Below, in pieces: positions 24,988-33,857 of a stretch of 64,000 nt of DNA. The DNA comes from Bacillota bacterium (GTDB lineage: Bacteria; Bacillota; Clostridia; Peptostreptococcales; Anaerovoracaceae). Under the pieces are notes generated by a model. The model saw only the letters and a list, made by a program, of their open reading frames with translations. It was not told the DNA's origin and made no database searches. The DNA lies in the NCBI GenBank assembly GCA_030526355.1, contig JAUNDC010000016.1, forward strand, positions 1 to 64,000, read 5' to 3'. The number at the start of each line of letters is the position of its first letter. Within the stretch, counting starts at the first letter, position 1. The position numbers were made by a program, and so were the translations under genes.

Positions 24988-25884
24988 ATGAAACACAGTG
25001 CAAAAGGCAATATAATACTTATGCTGGCAGCAATGATCTGGGGATGTGGTCTTGTGGCACAGAAAGCAGGTATGAATTATATGGGCCCTCTGGGATTTAC
25101 ATCGGTCAGATGTCTCATGGGCGGTATCGTTCTGCTGCCGCTTGTCTGGTTCATGGACAGAAGAAAAACAGAAGATGAAAGAAAGCCTGAGGCAAGCCGG
25201 GCTCAGATAGTAAAAGGGGCGATTTTCTGCGGAGCTGCACTTACTACACTTATTCTCTGCCAGCAGTTTGGGCTTCCTCACACGACTGTAGGAAAAGCAG
25301 GCTTTATTACAGCGTTAAACATATTGATAACACCGATTATCGGGCTTTTTCTGGGTAAAAAAGCAGGATACAACCTATGGATTGGCGTATTTATAGGAAT
25401 TTTTGGCATTTATCTTCTATGTCTTTCAGGAGGAATATCGGATATTACCTTCGGAGATGCAATGATGCTGGGAGCTGCTCTAGTTTGTGCAATACATATT
25501 CATCTTATTGACCATTTTGTGGAGACGGTTGATCCTGTCAAGCTGTCATCATATCAGTTCCTTTTCACAGGTATTGTATGCTTTGTTCCTGCGTTGATAT
25601 TTGAAGGACTGACATGGAATGCGATTGTTGACTGCATAATACCTCTGTTGTATTCAGGTATAGCATCTGCAGGAATAGGGTATACGCTTCAGGTTATAGG
25701 ACAAAAAATGACAAGTCCGAATCTGGCGTGTCTTATAATGTCGCTTGAAACTGTGTTTTCACTGCTTGCGGGATGGCTGTTCTTTCATGAAATACTTGAG
25801 CCGCATGAATATGTAGGCTGCATACTGATGTTTGCAGCGATAATAATTTCACAGCTGCCGGAAAAAGAAAAGGCTGCTGACTGA
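24988..25884 (+). CDS. DMT-superfamily (EamA) transporter
   Basis: The product has 298 residues with ten predicted membrane helices arranged as two EamA repeats (about 8-145 and 155-290). Typical motifs are MIWGCGLVAQKAG in the first helix and SLETVFSLLAGWLFFHE near the C-terminus. Such proteins usually export amino acids, metabolites or toxic compounds; the substrate cannot be read. The gene at 25909 begins 24 bp after its stop, so they may be co-transcribed. The ribosome site is weak. Confidence 0.88.
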   Translation: MKHSAKGNIILMLAAMIWGCGLVAQKAGMNYMGPLGFTSVRCLMGGIVLLPLVWFMDRRKTEDERKPEASRAQIVKGAIFCGAALTTLILCQQFGLPHTTVGKAGFITALNILITPIIGLFLGKKAGYNLWIGVFIGIFGIYLLCLSGGISDITFGDAMMLGAALVCAIHIHLIDHFVETVDPVKLSSYQFLFTGIVCFVPALIFEGLTWNAIVDCIIPLLYSGIASAGIGYTLQVIGQKMTSPNLACLIMSLETVFSLLAGWLFFHEILEPHEYVGCILMFAAIIISQLPEKEKAAD

Positions 25885-25908
25885 TATAACATGAAAGGAG
25901 TGTATGAA

Positions 25909-26247
25909 ATGTTGTTTATTGAATATCCTAAATGTACTACCTGCAGAAAAGCAAAAAAGCATCTTGAAAGCAGGGGAATTGAATTTGAAGACAGACATAT
26001 AGCAGAGGATAACCCAACTGCTGATGAGCTTAAGGCGTGGATATCAAAAAGTGGGTATCCTGTGAAGAAATTCTTTAATACCAGCGGTATCAAATACAGA
26101 GAGTTGGGACTCAAGGATAAGCTGCCTGAGATGACAGATGATGAAAAAATTGAACTTCTGGCATCTGACGGTATGTTGGTCAAACGGCCGCTGCTGATTA
26201 CTGAAGACAAAATCCTGGTAGGACTGAAAGAAATCGAGCAGTTATAA
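25909..26247 (+). CDS. ArsC/Spx-family thioredoxin-fold protein
   Basis: The product has 112 residues and belongs to the ArsC/Spx superfamily: an N-terminal CTTC active site (LFIEYPKCTTCRKAKKHL), a central FFNTSG motif, and the C-terminal VKRPLLI. This matches YffB/YfgD-like members rather than classic arsenate reductases, so a redox or stress role is as likely as arsenate reduction. The ATG at 25909 is chosen because AAAGGAG is properly spaced; an in-frame ATG at 25891 lies ahead of that site. Confidence 0.85.
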   Translation: MLFIEYPKCTTCRKAKKHLESRGIEFEDRHIAEDNPTADELKAWISKSGYPVKKFFNTSGIKYRELGLKDKLPEMTDDEKIELLASDGMLVKRPLLITEDKILVGLKEIEQL

Positions 26248-26257
26248 AAAAGGCGGC

Positions 26258-26286
26258 TTGACAATCTAACCGTAAGAATGTAATAT
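26258..26286 (+). promoter_or_regulatory. Sigma-A promoter of the riboswitch-controlled ATPase gene
   Basis: TTGACA (26258-26263) and TAATAT (26281-26286) are 17 bp apart, just ahead of the riboswitch. Confidence 0.85.
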
Positions 26287-26291
26287 AGTTT

Positions 26292-26421
26292 TTAATAAAA
26301 GGGAGTAGCAGGCACAGCCAAGTGTTTACGCTATCGTCAGCGCGACGGTGTATATCGTCCGGTGCGTAATGAAATTGCGAGACTTTTATTGCATTTTAAA
26401 TGCAATAAGGGTCTCTTTTTT
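26292..26421 (+). ncRNA. yybP-ykoY (manganese) riboswitch with terminator
   Basis: The leader begins AAAAGGGAGTAGC and contains the ATCGTCAGCGCGAC segment, the two conserved parts of the yybP-ykoY aptamer that bind Mn2+ between stacked loops. The expression platform is a strong terminator: GAGAC (26379-26383) pairs with GTCTC (26411-26415) around a near-perfect ATTGCATTT palindrome, then a T-run. By the known mechanism of this class, Mn2+ binding prevents termination and switches on the downstream gene, here a P-type ATPase. Confidence 0.88.
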
Positions 26422-26459
26422 GTTATTCGGGCATAATAAACGAAGGTAGGGAGGTTAAT

Positions 26460-29117
26460 ATGAGAGACTATTATCAGCTTACAGCGGAAGAAGTAAGGCT
26501 GCAGATAAATGGAAGCCTTGAGTCGCTGACAGAAAAACAACTGTCGGAGAGAAGGGAAACGTACGGTCCTAACGAATTGGCAGAGGGAAAAAAGAAATCC
26601 GTTCTGAGAATATTTCTTGAGCAGTTCAGGGATTTTCTGGTGATAATTCTGATAGCTGCAGCTGTTATATCCGGTGTTCTGGGAGATCTGGAAAGTACAA
26701 TAGTTATTCTGGTGGTTATAACGATCAATGCTGTTCTGGGCACCGTGCAGACGGTAAAGGCTGAGCAATCGCTTGAGAGCCTGAAGAGAATGTCAGCTCC
26801 CGAAGCTAAGGTACTCAGGGGAGGGAAGGTAATAAAGATTCCTGCATCAGAAATTACAATAGGAGATTATGTGAGCCTTGAGGCAGGTGATTTCGTACCT
26901 GCAGATGGCAGAATAACTGTTAATGCAGGAATGAAAATAGATGAAAGTGCACTTACGGGAGAGAGCTTCGGTGTGGAAAAAGATACTGAAGCGATAGATG
27001 GAAGTGTTCCTCTGGGTGACAGGCTGAATATGGTATATTCGGGAAGCTTTGTTACTTATGGCAGAGGAGAGTTTATTGCAACTTCTATAGGCATGGAAAC
27101 GGAAGTGGGTAAAATAGCAACAATGCTTAAAACAACCTCTGAAAAGAAAACTCCACTCCAGATAAACCTTGATAATTTCGGTAAGAAGCTTTCGATTATG
27201 ATAATGGTGTTCTGTGGTGTTCTGTTCGGAATCAGTGTTTTGAGGGGAGAGCCTGCTGCGGATTCCTTCATGTTCGCAGTAGCTTTAGCCGTGGCGGCAA
27301 TTCCGGAAGCACTGAGTTCGATTGTAACTATAGTTTTGTCCTTCGGAACTCAGAAGATGGCAAAGGAACATGCAATAATAAGGAAGCTGCAGGCGGTTGA
27401 GGGTCTGGGAAGTGTATCAGTAATATGTTCTGACAAGACAGGCACGTTGACTCAGAATAAAATGACCGTTGAAGCGTATTATGTTCACGGCAGGAAAATA
27501 AATTCACAGGATATTGATACAGAATGTAAAGAGCAAAGGCAGTTGCTTCAGGCAAGTATGCTCTGTAATGATGCTTCTGTTGCAGAAAGCGGAGAGATTG
27601 GTGATCCTACGGAAACAGCACTGATAAATATGGGTGTAATGCTTGGCGAGGATTATTCAAAGGAGCGTGATGACAACCCAAGAACTGCTGAGCTTCCTTT
27701 TGACAGTGACAGGAAGCTCATGTCCACATGTCACAGGCTGTCGGAGCCGATTCATGGCATTTCATATATGATGATAACCAAGGGTGCAGTTGACGTTCTT
27801 TTACAAAGGCTTGACAGGATACAGACCGATGAAGGCGTGCGGCAGATTACAGATGAAGACAGACAGGCAATAGAAGAATGTAACCGTCAGTTTTCGGAGA
27901 GCGGGCTCAGAGTTCTGGCATTTGCATATAAAGAAGCCGACAGTGATTTCAGGCCTGGCTCCGAGGATGAAAAAAACATGGTATTTCTTGGTCTTATTTC
28001 AATGATGGATCCACCGAGGGAAGAGTCGGCAGCAGCAGTTGCTGAGTGCATACGTGCAGGCATCAAGCCGGTAATGATTACAGGCGATCATAAGGTGACA
28101 GCTGCAGCAATAGCAAGAAGGATAGGAATATTAAAGAATGATTCTGAGGCTTGCGAAGGTTCATCCATAGATGGCATGAGCGATGATGAGCTTATGGATT
28201 ATGTCGGGAATATTTCCGTATATGCCAGAGTATCTCCGGAGCATAAGATAAGAATCGTCAGGGCATGGCAGGAAAGAGGCAACATTGTTGCAATGACCGG
28301 AGATGGTGTAAATGATGCTCCGGCTCTGAAGCAGGCTGATATTGGGGTTGCCATGGGAATAACAGGCAGTGAGGTTTCAAAGGATGCAGCAGCTATGGTG
28401 CTGACGGATGATAATTTTGCTACTATTGTTAAAGCTGTTGAAAACGGCAGGAATATATACAAGAATATCAAGAATTCCATACTGTTTCTGCTTTCGGGAA
28501 ATTTTGGAGCCATACTGGCTGTTCTGTATGCTTCTCTGATGGCACTGCCGCTGCCCTTCGCGCCGGTTCACCTGTTGTTCATCAATCTGCTTACAGACAG
28601 TCTGCCTGCTATCGCACTTGGTCTGGAACCTCACAGCAGTGAGCTTATGAATGAGAAACCAAGACCGGCAGGAGAATCCATACTGACAAAATCATTTATG
28701 GCAAAAATCGGAATCGGAGGGTTATCCATATGCATTATGACAATTCTGGCTTTTCTTATCGGGCTTAACGGCTGGTTTACTGCCGGAGAGCTTGGAGGAA
28801 GTGCCTTGCTTGGGAGCACAATGGCATTCGGGACGTTATGTATAAGCAGGTTGTTTCATGGGTTCAACTGCAAATCAGACCGACCGGTTGTGTTTACAAA
28901 AGCTTTATGGAATAATAAAGCTCTTATCGGCGCGTTTCTTATCGGAATGGTGCTGATAACCTTCGCGCTGGTCGTTCCCGGAGTGAATCATATTTTCAAG
29001 GTTCAGACTCTGGCGATGCCGCAGCTGCTGACTGTTTATGGGCTGGCATTTCTCAATATTCCTGTGATACAGCTTATCAAATGGATACAGCTGAAGGCAG
29101 GAAAGAAAACAGTGTAA
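26460..29117 (+). CDS. Cation-translocating P-type ATPase (Ca2+/Mn2+ type)
   Basis: The product has 885 residues and the full P2-type ATPase layout. An N-terminal cation-ATPase domain leads in, followed by the actuator domain with LTGES (165-169), helix M4 with PEALS (282-286), the phosphorylation site DKTGTLT with Asp325, the hinge MTGDGVNDAP, and a six-helix C-terminal transport domain. Sequence alone would call it a calcium pump of the SERCA/PMCA type. The yybP-ykoY riboswitch in its leader argues that Mn2+ is the inducer and probably the exported ion. It is followed by a bidirectional terminator. Confidence 0.92.
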   Translation: MRDYYQLTAEEVRLQINGSLESLTEKQLSERRETYGPNELAEGKKKSVLRIFLEQFRDFLVIILIAAAVISGVLGDLESTIVILVVITINAVLGTVQTVKAEQSLESLKRMSAPEAKVLRGGKVIKIPASEITIGDYVSLEAGDFVPADGRITVNAGMKIDESALTGESFGVEKDTEAIDGSVPLGDRLNMVYSGSFVTYGRGEFIATSIGMETEVGKIATMLKTTSEKKTPLQINLDNFGKKLSIMIMVFCGVLFGISVLRGEPAADSFMFAVALAVAAIPEALSSIVTIVLSFGTQKMAKEHAIIRKLQAVEGLGSVSVICSDKTGTLTQNKMTVEAYYVHGRKINSQDIDTECKEQRQLLQASMLCNDASVAESGEIGDPTETALINMGVMLGEDYSKERDDNPRTAELPFDSDRKLMSTCHRLSEPIHGISYMMITKGAVDVLLQRLDRIQTDEGVRQITDEDRQAIEECNRQFSESGLRVLAFAYKEADSDFRPGSEDEKNMVFLGLISMMDPPREESAAAVAECIRAGIKPVMITGDHKVTAAAIARRIGILKNDSEACEGSSIDGMSDDELMDYVGNISVYARVSPEHKIRIVRAWQERGNIVAMTGDGVNDAPALKQADIGVAMGITGSEVSKDAAAMVLTDDNFATIVKAVENGRNIYKNIKNSILFLLSGNFGAILAVLYASLMALPLPFAPVHLLFINLLTDSLPAIALGLEPHSSELMNEKPRPAGESILTKSFMAKIGIGGLSICIMTILAFLIGLNGWFTAGELGGSALLGSTMAFGTLCISRLFHGFNCKSDRPVVFTKALWNNKALIGAFLIGMVLITFALVVPGVNHIFKVQTLAMPQLLTVYGLAFLNIPVIQLIKWIQLKAGKKTV

Positions 29118-29144
29118 GTTTTATATAAAAGGGGTTTAGATAAA

Positions 29145-29188
29145 AAAACTGCTGTACAATGATGAAAATTCATCTGTACAGCAGTTTT
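29145..29188. terminator. Bidirectional terminator between ATPase and asd
   Basis: AAAACTGCTGTACA (29145-29158) pairs perfectly with TGTACAGCAGTTTT (29175-29188), with an inner GATG/CATC stem. It separates two convergent genes and works in both directions. Confidence 0.88.
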
Positions 29189-29204
29189 GTATTATACAGA
29201 ATTG

Positions 29205-30206
29205 CTACATGTTTTTAAGCAGCTCTTCAGCTATCTGGACTGCGTTGGTAGCAGCTCCTTTTCTGATGTTGTCTGCAACTACCCAGATATTGAGACCGTT
29301 GTCAACAGAGAAGTCTCTTCTGATACGTCCGATATATACTTCATCTGTTCCTGCAGCATCTCTTGCCAGCGGATATACATTGTTGGCGACATCATCCTGA
29401 ACGATGATTCCCGGTGAGTTTTTGAAGAGTTCAACAACGTCCTCGAGTTCAAACGGCTTTTCGAGCTCGATGTTGATCGATTCACTGTGAGAATCGAAGA
29501 CAGGAACTCTTACGGTTGTAGCTGTTACCTTGATGCTGTCGTCTCCGAGGATTTTGTGAGTCTCGTTTATCATTTTCATTTCTTCTTTGGTATATCCGTT
29601 TTCTGTGAAAACGTCGATATGAGGCAGACAGTTACCTGCGATAGGGTGTGCATATGCCTGGAGCTCCTCATCGTTTCCAGCAAGGCCGTTTTTGAGGTCA
29701 TTTATACCCTTCACGCCGGAGCCGGATACAGCCTGATATGTGGAGTATACTACTCTCTTGATGCCGTATTTATCCTGAAGCGGCTTGAGTGCAACCATAG
29801 CCTGAATAGTTGAACAGTTAGGGTTGGCAATTATGCCCTTGTTCCACTTTATATCCTGAGGGTTTACTTCAGGCACGACAAGAGGAACCTCCTTGTCCAT
29901 TCTCCACTGGCTGCTGTTATCGACAACCGTCACACCGTGAGCTGCAGCGATTGGAGCAAACTTGGCACTTGTTCCGCCGCCTGCTGAAAACAGAGCGATG
30001 TCGATAGGCTTATCGAAGGAATGCTCTGTCAGTTCTTCTACTATGTATTCTTTTCCTTTGAAAGGTAATTTCTTACCTGCTGATTTAGCTGATGCCATGA
30101 AGTAGATGTTTTCAAAAGGGAAATCTCTTTCTTCAAGGACTTTAAGGAAAGTTGACCCTACGACACCAGTAGCGCCAACAACTGCAACGTTTGGTTTTCT
30201 GTTCAT
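29205..30206 (-). CDS. asd: Aspartate-semialdehyde dehydrogenase
   Basis: The product has 333 residues. The NADP-binding loop GATGVVGSTF (11-20) starts the protein; the active site Cys131 lies in NPNCSTIQ. The enzyme reduces aspartyl phosphate to aspartate semialdehyde, feeding lysine/diaminopimelate, threonine and methionine synthesis, and so peptidoglycan. CAGGAGGA precedes the start on the minus strand. No dapA or lysC is adjacent, which is less common in Firmicutes. Confidence 0.96.
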   Translation of the reverse strand: MNRKPNVAVVGATGVVGSTFLKVLEERDFPFENIYFMASAKSAGKKLPFKGKEYIVEELTEHSFDKPIDIALFSAGGGTSAKFAPIAAAHGVTVVDNSSQWRMDKEVPLVVPEVNPQDIKWNKGIIANPNCSTIQAMVALKPLQDKYGIKRVVYSTYQAVSGSGVKGINDLKNGLAGNDEELQAYAHPIAGNCLPHIDVFTENGYTKEEMKMINETHKILGDDSIKVTATTVRVPVFDSHSESINIELEKPFELEDVVELFKNSPGIIVQDDVANNVYPLARDAAGTDEVYIGRIRRDFSVDNGLNIWVVADNIRKGAATNAVQIAEELLKNM

Positions 30207-30266
30207 TTTACTGTCCTCCTGAATATATATTAATTATTATATGCTTAAAAATCGTACTTGATAGCA

Positions 30267-30296
30267 ATTATACTACTGTAACTGCATTAAAGTAAA
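30267..30296 (-). promoter_or_regulatory. Sigma-A promoter of asd
   Basis: On the minus strand TTTACT (30291-30296) and TATAAT (30267-30272) are 18 bp apart. Confidence 0.6.
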
Positions 30297-30382
30297 GGGG
30301 CATAGGCAAATTAATAATAAGTTTCATCACAAATAACACACAAACGAATCAGAACATGCCGCTTTTTTTTAAATCAATGCTG

Positions 30383-30391
30383 TGATATAAT
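30383..30391 (+). promoter_or_regulatory. Extended -10 promoter of uppP
   Basis: TGATATAAT forms an extended -10 box 38 bp ahead of the uppP start, with no good -35 box. Confidence 0.5.
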
Positions 30392-30428
30392 CTACTATGT
30401 ATGAAAAAAAGGCAGGGAGGATTTAATA

Positions 30429-31265
30429 ATGACATATTTACAGGCGATTATACTAGGATTGGCGCAGGGACTTTCGGAGTTTCTTCCGATAAGCAGTTCG
30501 GGCCATCTGGCGCTTTTGCAATATTTTTTCGGGATAAATGCTGATAATGTTCTGCCATTTGCGGTTCTGCTGCATATGGGAACTCTTGTATCGGTATTTA
30601 TAGTATACTGGAAGGATATTGTGGAGCTGGTGCTGGAGCTTATAGCTGTTATAAAGGATATTTTTACAGGGAAAGGATTGAGAATAAATGCAAATCCTAC
30701 AAGAAGGCTGGGTTTCATGATAATAGTTGCCACTATACCTACAGCTATCATAGGTCTTCTTTTCAATGATTTATTTGAAGCTCTCTATCTTTCTCTGATA
30801 TCGATAGGAATAGGATTGCTTATTACAGGTACGATTCTGTGTATCGCAGAACGAATGGGGAGAAACAACAAAAGCGTTAAGGAAATGAAGTTCAGAAACG
30901 CTCTGTTTGTGGGCATAATGCAGGGTGTGGCTATATGTCCCGGAATATCCAGATCAGGCTCTACGCTGTTTGGAGGTCTTATATCAGGAATGAACAAGGA
31001 ATTTGCAGTAAAGTTTGCTTTTCTTATTTCTATACCATCAATACTTGGCTCGGTTATCATGGAAGCTCCCGATGCATTTGAGGCAGGAATGGATATATCC
31101 TTGCTGGGTCCGGTGATAGCAGGTGTTGTGGTATCGGCTCTGTCAGGCCTGTTTGCGATAAAGGCTATGATAAAGCTGGTATCGGATAAGAAGCTTATAG
31201 GTTTTTCGATATATACATGGGCAATAGGCCTGGCGGTTATCGTATATGCATTGATGTTCGCTTAA
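30429..31265 (+). CDS. uppP: Undecaprenyl-diphosphatase (BacA type)
   Basis: The product has 278 residues with about eight membrane helices and both UppP signatures: GLSEFLPISSSGHLAL near the N-terminus and CPGISRSGST near residue 178. It removes a phosphate from undecaprenyl diphosphate at the membrane, recycling the lipid carrier for peptidoglycan and conferring bacitracin tolerance. GGGAGG precedes the ATG. It is followed after 34 bp by ftsK. Confidence 0.96.
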   Translation: MTYLQAIILGLAQGLSEFLPISSSGHLALLQYFFGINADNVLPFAVLLHMGTLVSVFIVYWKDIVELVLELIAVIKDIFTGKGLRINANPTRRLGFMIIVATIPTAIIGLLFNDLFEALYLSLISIGIGLLITGTILCIAERMGRNNKSVKEMKFRNALFVGIMQGVAICPGISRSGSTLFGGLISGMNKEFAVKFAFLISIPSILGSVIMEAPDAFEAGMDISLLGPVIAGVVVSALSGLFAIKAMIKLVSDKKLIGFSIYTWAIGLAVIVYALMFA

Positions 31266-31299
31266 TTCTGCATGATTATATACGCACAGAGGTTTGATA

Positions 31300-33855
31300 A
31301 TGGCAGGTACCAGAAAAGGATCCGGAAGGCCTCCGGGAAGCAGAAATAAAAATAATGGAAAAAAAACGGCAGCCGGTAAAACGAAGAGCCGTAGCACAAC
31401 AGGGAGAGGCAGAAATAACGACAGCACTCCCAAAACAGAAAACAGACTTAGAGATGAAATTGTATCATTGATACTCGTTGCAGTCGGAATTTTTCTGATA
31501 ATAGCTTTTCAGACAAAAGCAGCAGGAGCAGCCGGTCTGGCCCTTTCTCATTTTTTCAAGGGCTGTTTCGGATTTGCGGCATATATTCTACCGTACTATT
31601 TTATAATATACGGAATATTGCTTTTCATGAAAAAAACGATACACACAGGCGTGAAATCTGCAGTGCTGCTTTTCATAATATTCCTGATGATATCTCTGAT
31701 AAACTCAGCGAGGTTTATAAATGCAGGCACATTGACAGGAGGTCTGAGCAAGGCGGCTGTATTCTATAACAATGGTATGGTTCTGGATGACGGCGGTCTT
31801 TTCGGAATGGCAATCGGCGGTCTGATTGTGAAATTTATAGGGACCCCGGGACTTTATATCCTGTCTGTGGTGGTTATTATAATATGTCTGCTTCTTATTA
31901 TTGATACACCGGTATCGCGATTTCTTGAGAGCATTAAGGCGAAAAAGGAACGTCGGGCATCTGAACGTGAGGAACGTCGCCTGGAAAAGGAACGTGAACA
32001 TGAGCTGTATCAGCAGCAGATAGAGATGGAGCGTATTGCACGTGCACATCGCTCTCAACATAACTGCCAACAGGACGACAACTATATGCAGGATGATGAT
32101 AGAGCAGGAATGTCTGCAGGGCAGAAGAAGATAATGGGATATATGAACGATGATGGTCGTGTATACGGTAAAGGAAATATCCCGGTGGATGAAGAACTTG
32201 ATTTTTCTTTAGGTGAAGATAAAGAAAAAGCCAAAGCTCCAGAGGCTCCTGAAGCAGAACAGTTTGTTAAAGAACCGATAATAGTTGGAGGATTTTCGCC
32301 TAAGGCTGTTGAAGAAAAGCTGACAAAATCGGAAGCTGCAAAAATTCGCCTGAATGAGGAGGATTTCAATAATACAGCTGCAGCAGGAGGTGAATATAAA
32401 TTTCCGCCGATTGATTTGCTCAAAAAAGCATCAAAGAAATCCAAAAATGCTGCAGAGGAGGAAAATGCACTGCGGGCAAAGGCTGAGAAGCTGGAGGATA
32501 CTCTGCACAGCTTCAATATAGATGCGCAGGTTACAAATGTAACTCAGGGTCCGGCAGTTACGAGGTATGAGGTGCATCCTAACAGCGGGGTAAAGGTCAA
32601 GGGAATAAAAAACCTGGCCGACGATATCGCGCTTAATATGGAGGCTAAGAGCATAAGAATAGAAGCTCCGATACCGGGAAAGGCCGCAGTGGGAATCGAA
32701 ATTGAGAATGACAGAATAAATATGGTTACTGTCAGGGAAATAATAGATTCGGCCGCTTTTAAAAAATCGGAGTCAAAGATAACCTTTGCAGTAGGCAAGG
32801 ATATTGCAGGCAAGGCTATTGTTGCAGATCTGAAGTCAATGCCTCATATGCTTATTGCAGGCTCTACAGGCTCCGGAAAGAGCGTATGTATCAACAGTAT
32901 AATAACAAGTATTTTATATAAGGCAACGCCGGATGAGGTCAAGCTTGTGCTGATAGATCCTAAGGTGGTTGAGTTAGCTAATTATAATGGAATACCGCAT
33001 CTTCTGATTCCTGTGGTGACTGACCCTGCCAAGGCTGCGGCAGCCCTGAACTGGGCTGTTGCGGAGATGGATGAAAGGTACAGACGGTTTGCAGAAGAAG
33101 GTGTAAGGGAGCTTTCGAGCTACAACAGGACAATGAAAGAAAAAGACGAGGCTGACAAGGTGATGCCGCAGGTGGTTATCATAATAGATGAGCTTGCTGA
33201 TCTGATGATGGCGGCACCGTCACAGGTTGAGGAATCTATCTGCAGGCTGGCACAGAAAGCCAGAGCGGCGGGGATGCATCTTATTGTAGCTACCCAGCGT
33301 CCGTCGGTGGATGTCATTACAGGTGTGATAAAGGCTAATATACCATCACGTATTGCATTTGCTGTATCCTCTCAGTTTGATTCCAGGACGATACTGGACA
33401 TGGCAGGAGCGGAGAAGCTTGTGGGTAAAGGTGATATGCTGTTTAATCCTCTTGGAAGCGGCAAGCCGGTGAGAGTTCAGGGCACCTTCATATCCGATCA
33501 GGAGGTTCATGATGTGATTGAATTTGTCAAGAGTCAGGTGGAGGAAGCCGAGTATTCAGAAAACGTAATGGATACTATTGAACGCGCCAATATGCCCGAC
33601 TGCGAGAAAGGAAACAGAGACCTGGAGGATGAACTGCTGCCGGAGGCTGTCGAACTTGTGGTACAGGCACAGCAGGCTTCGGTGTCTATGCTTCAGAGAA
33701 GGTTCAGGATAGGCTACAACAGAGCCGCTCGTATTGTTGATATGATGGAGGATCGTCAGATAATAGGACCGGCAGATGGAAGCAGACCTAGGCAGGTGCT
33801 GCTGACAGAAGCAGAGCTTGAAAGTATGAAAACGGAAACAGAGGATATGGAATAA
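31300..33855 (+). CDS. ftsK: DNA translocase FtsK/SpoIIIE
   Basis: The product has 851 residues. A basic, Gly/Lys-rich N-terminus (1-50) is followed by four membrane helices (about 50-200), a charged linker, and the motor: AGSTGSGKS (Walker A), VVIIIDELADLMM (Walker B), and a C-terminal gamma domain (QRRFRIGYNRAARIVDMM) that reads KOPS/SRS-like sites. It pumps chromosome ends through the septum during division or sporulation. The ATG at 31300 is chosen over the TTG at 31294. The stop is 2 bp before rimO. Confidence 0.96.
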   Translation: MAGTRKGSGRPPGSRNKNNGKKTAAGKTKSRSTTGRGRNNDSTPKTENRLRDEIVSLILVAVGIFLIIAFQTKAAGAAGLALSHFFKGCFGFAAYILPYYFIIYGILLFMKKTIHTGVKSAVLLFIIFLMISLINSARFINAGTLTGGLSKAAVFYNNGMVLDDGGLFGMAIGGLIVKFIGTPGLYILSVVVIIICLLLIIDTPVSRFLESIKAKKERRASEREERRLEKEREHELYQQQIEMERIARAHRSQHNCQQDDNYMQDDDRAGMSAGQKKIMGYMNDDGRVYGKGNIPVDEELDFSLGEDKEKAKAPEAPEAEQFVKEPIIVGGFSPKAVEEKLTKSEAAKIRLNEEDFNNTAAAGGEYKFPPIDLLKKASKKSKNAAEEENALRAKAEKLEDTLHSFNIDAQVTNVTQGPAVTRYEVHPNSGVKVKGIKNLADDIALNMEAKSIRIEAPIPGKAAVGIEIENDRINMVTVREIIDSAAFKKSESKITFAVGKDIAGKAIVADLKSMPHMLIAGSTGSGKSVCINSIITSILYKATPDEVKLVLIDPKVVELANYNGIPHLLIPVVTDPAKAAAALNWAVAEMDERYRRFAEEGVRELSSYNRTMKEKDEADKVMPQVVIIIDELADLMMAAPSQVEESICRLAQKARAAGMHLIVATQRPSVDVITGVIKANIPSRIAFAVSSQFDSRTILDMAGAEKLVGKGDMLFNPLGSGKPVRVQGTFISDQEVHDVIEFVKSQVEEAEYSENVMDTIERANMPDCEKGNRDLEDELLPEAVELVVQAQQASVSMLQRRFRIGYNRAARIVDMMEDRQIIGPADGSRPRQVLLTEAELESMKTETEDME

Positions 33856-33857
33856 GT

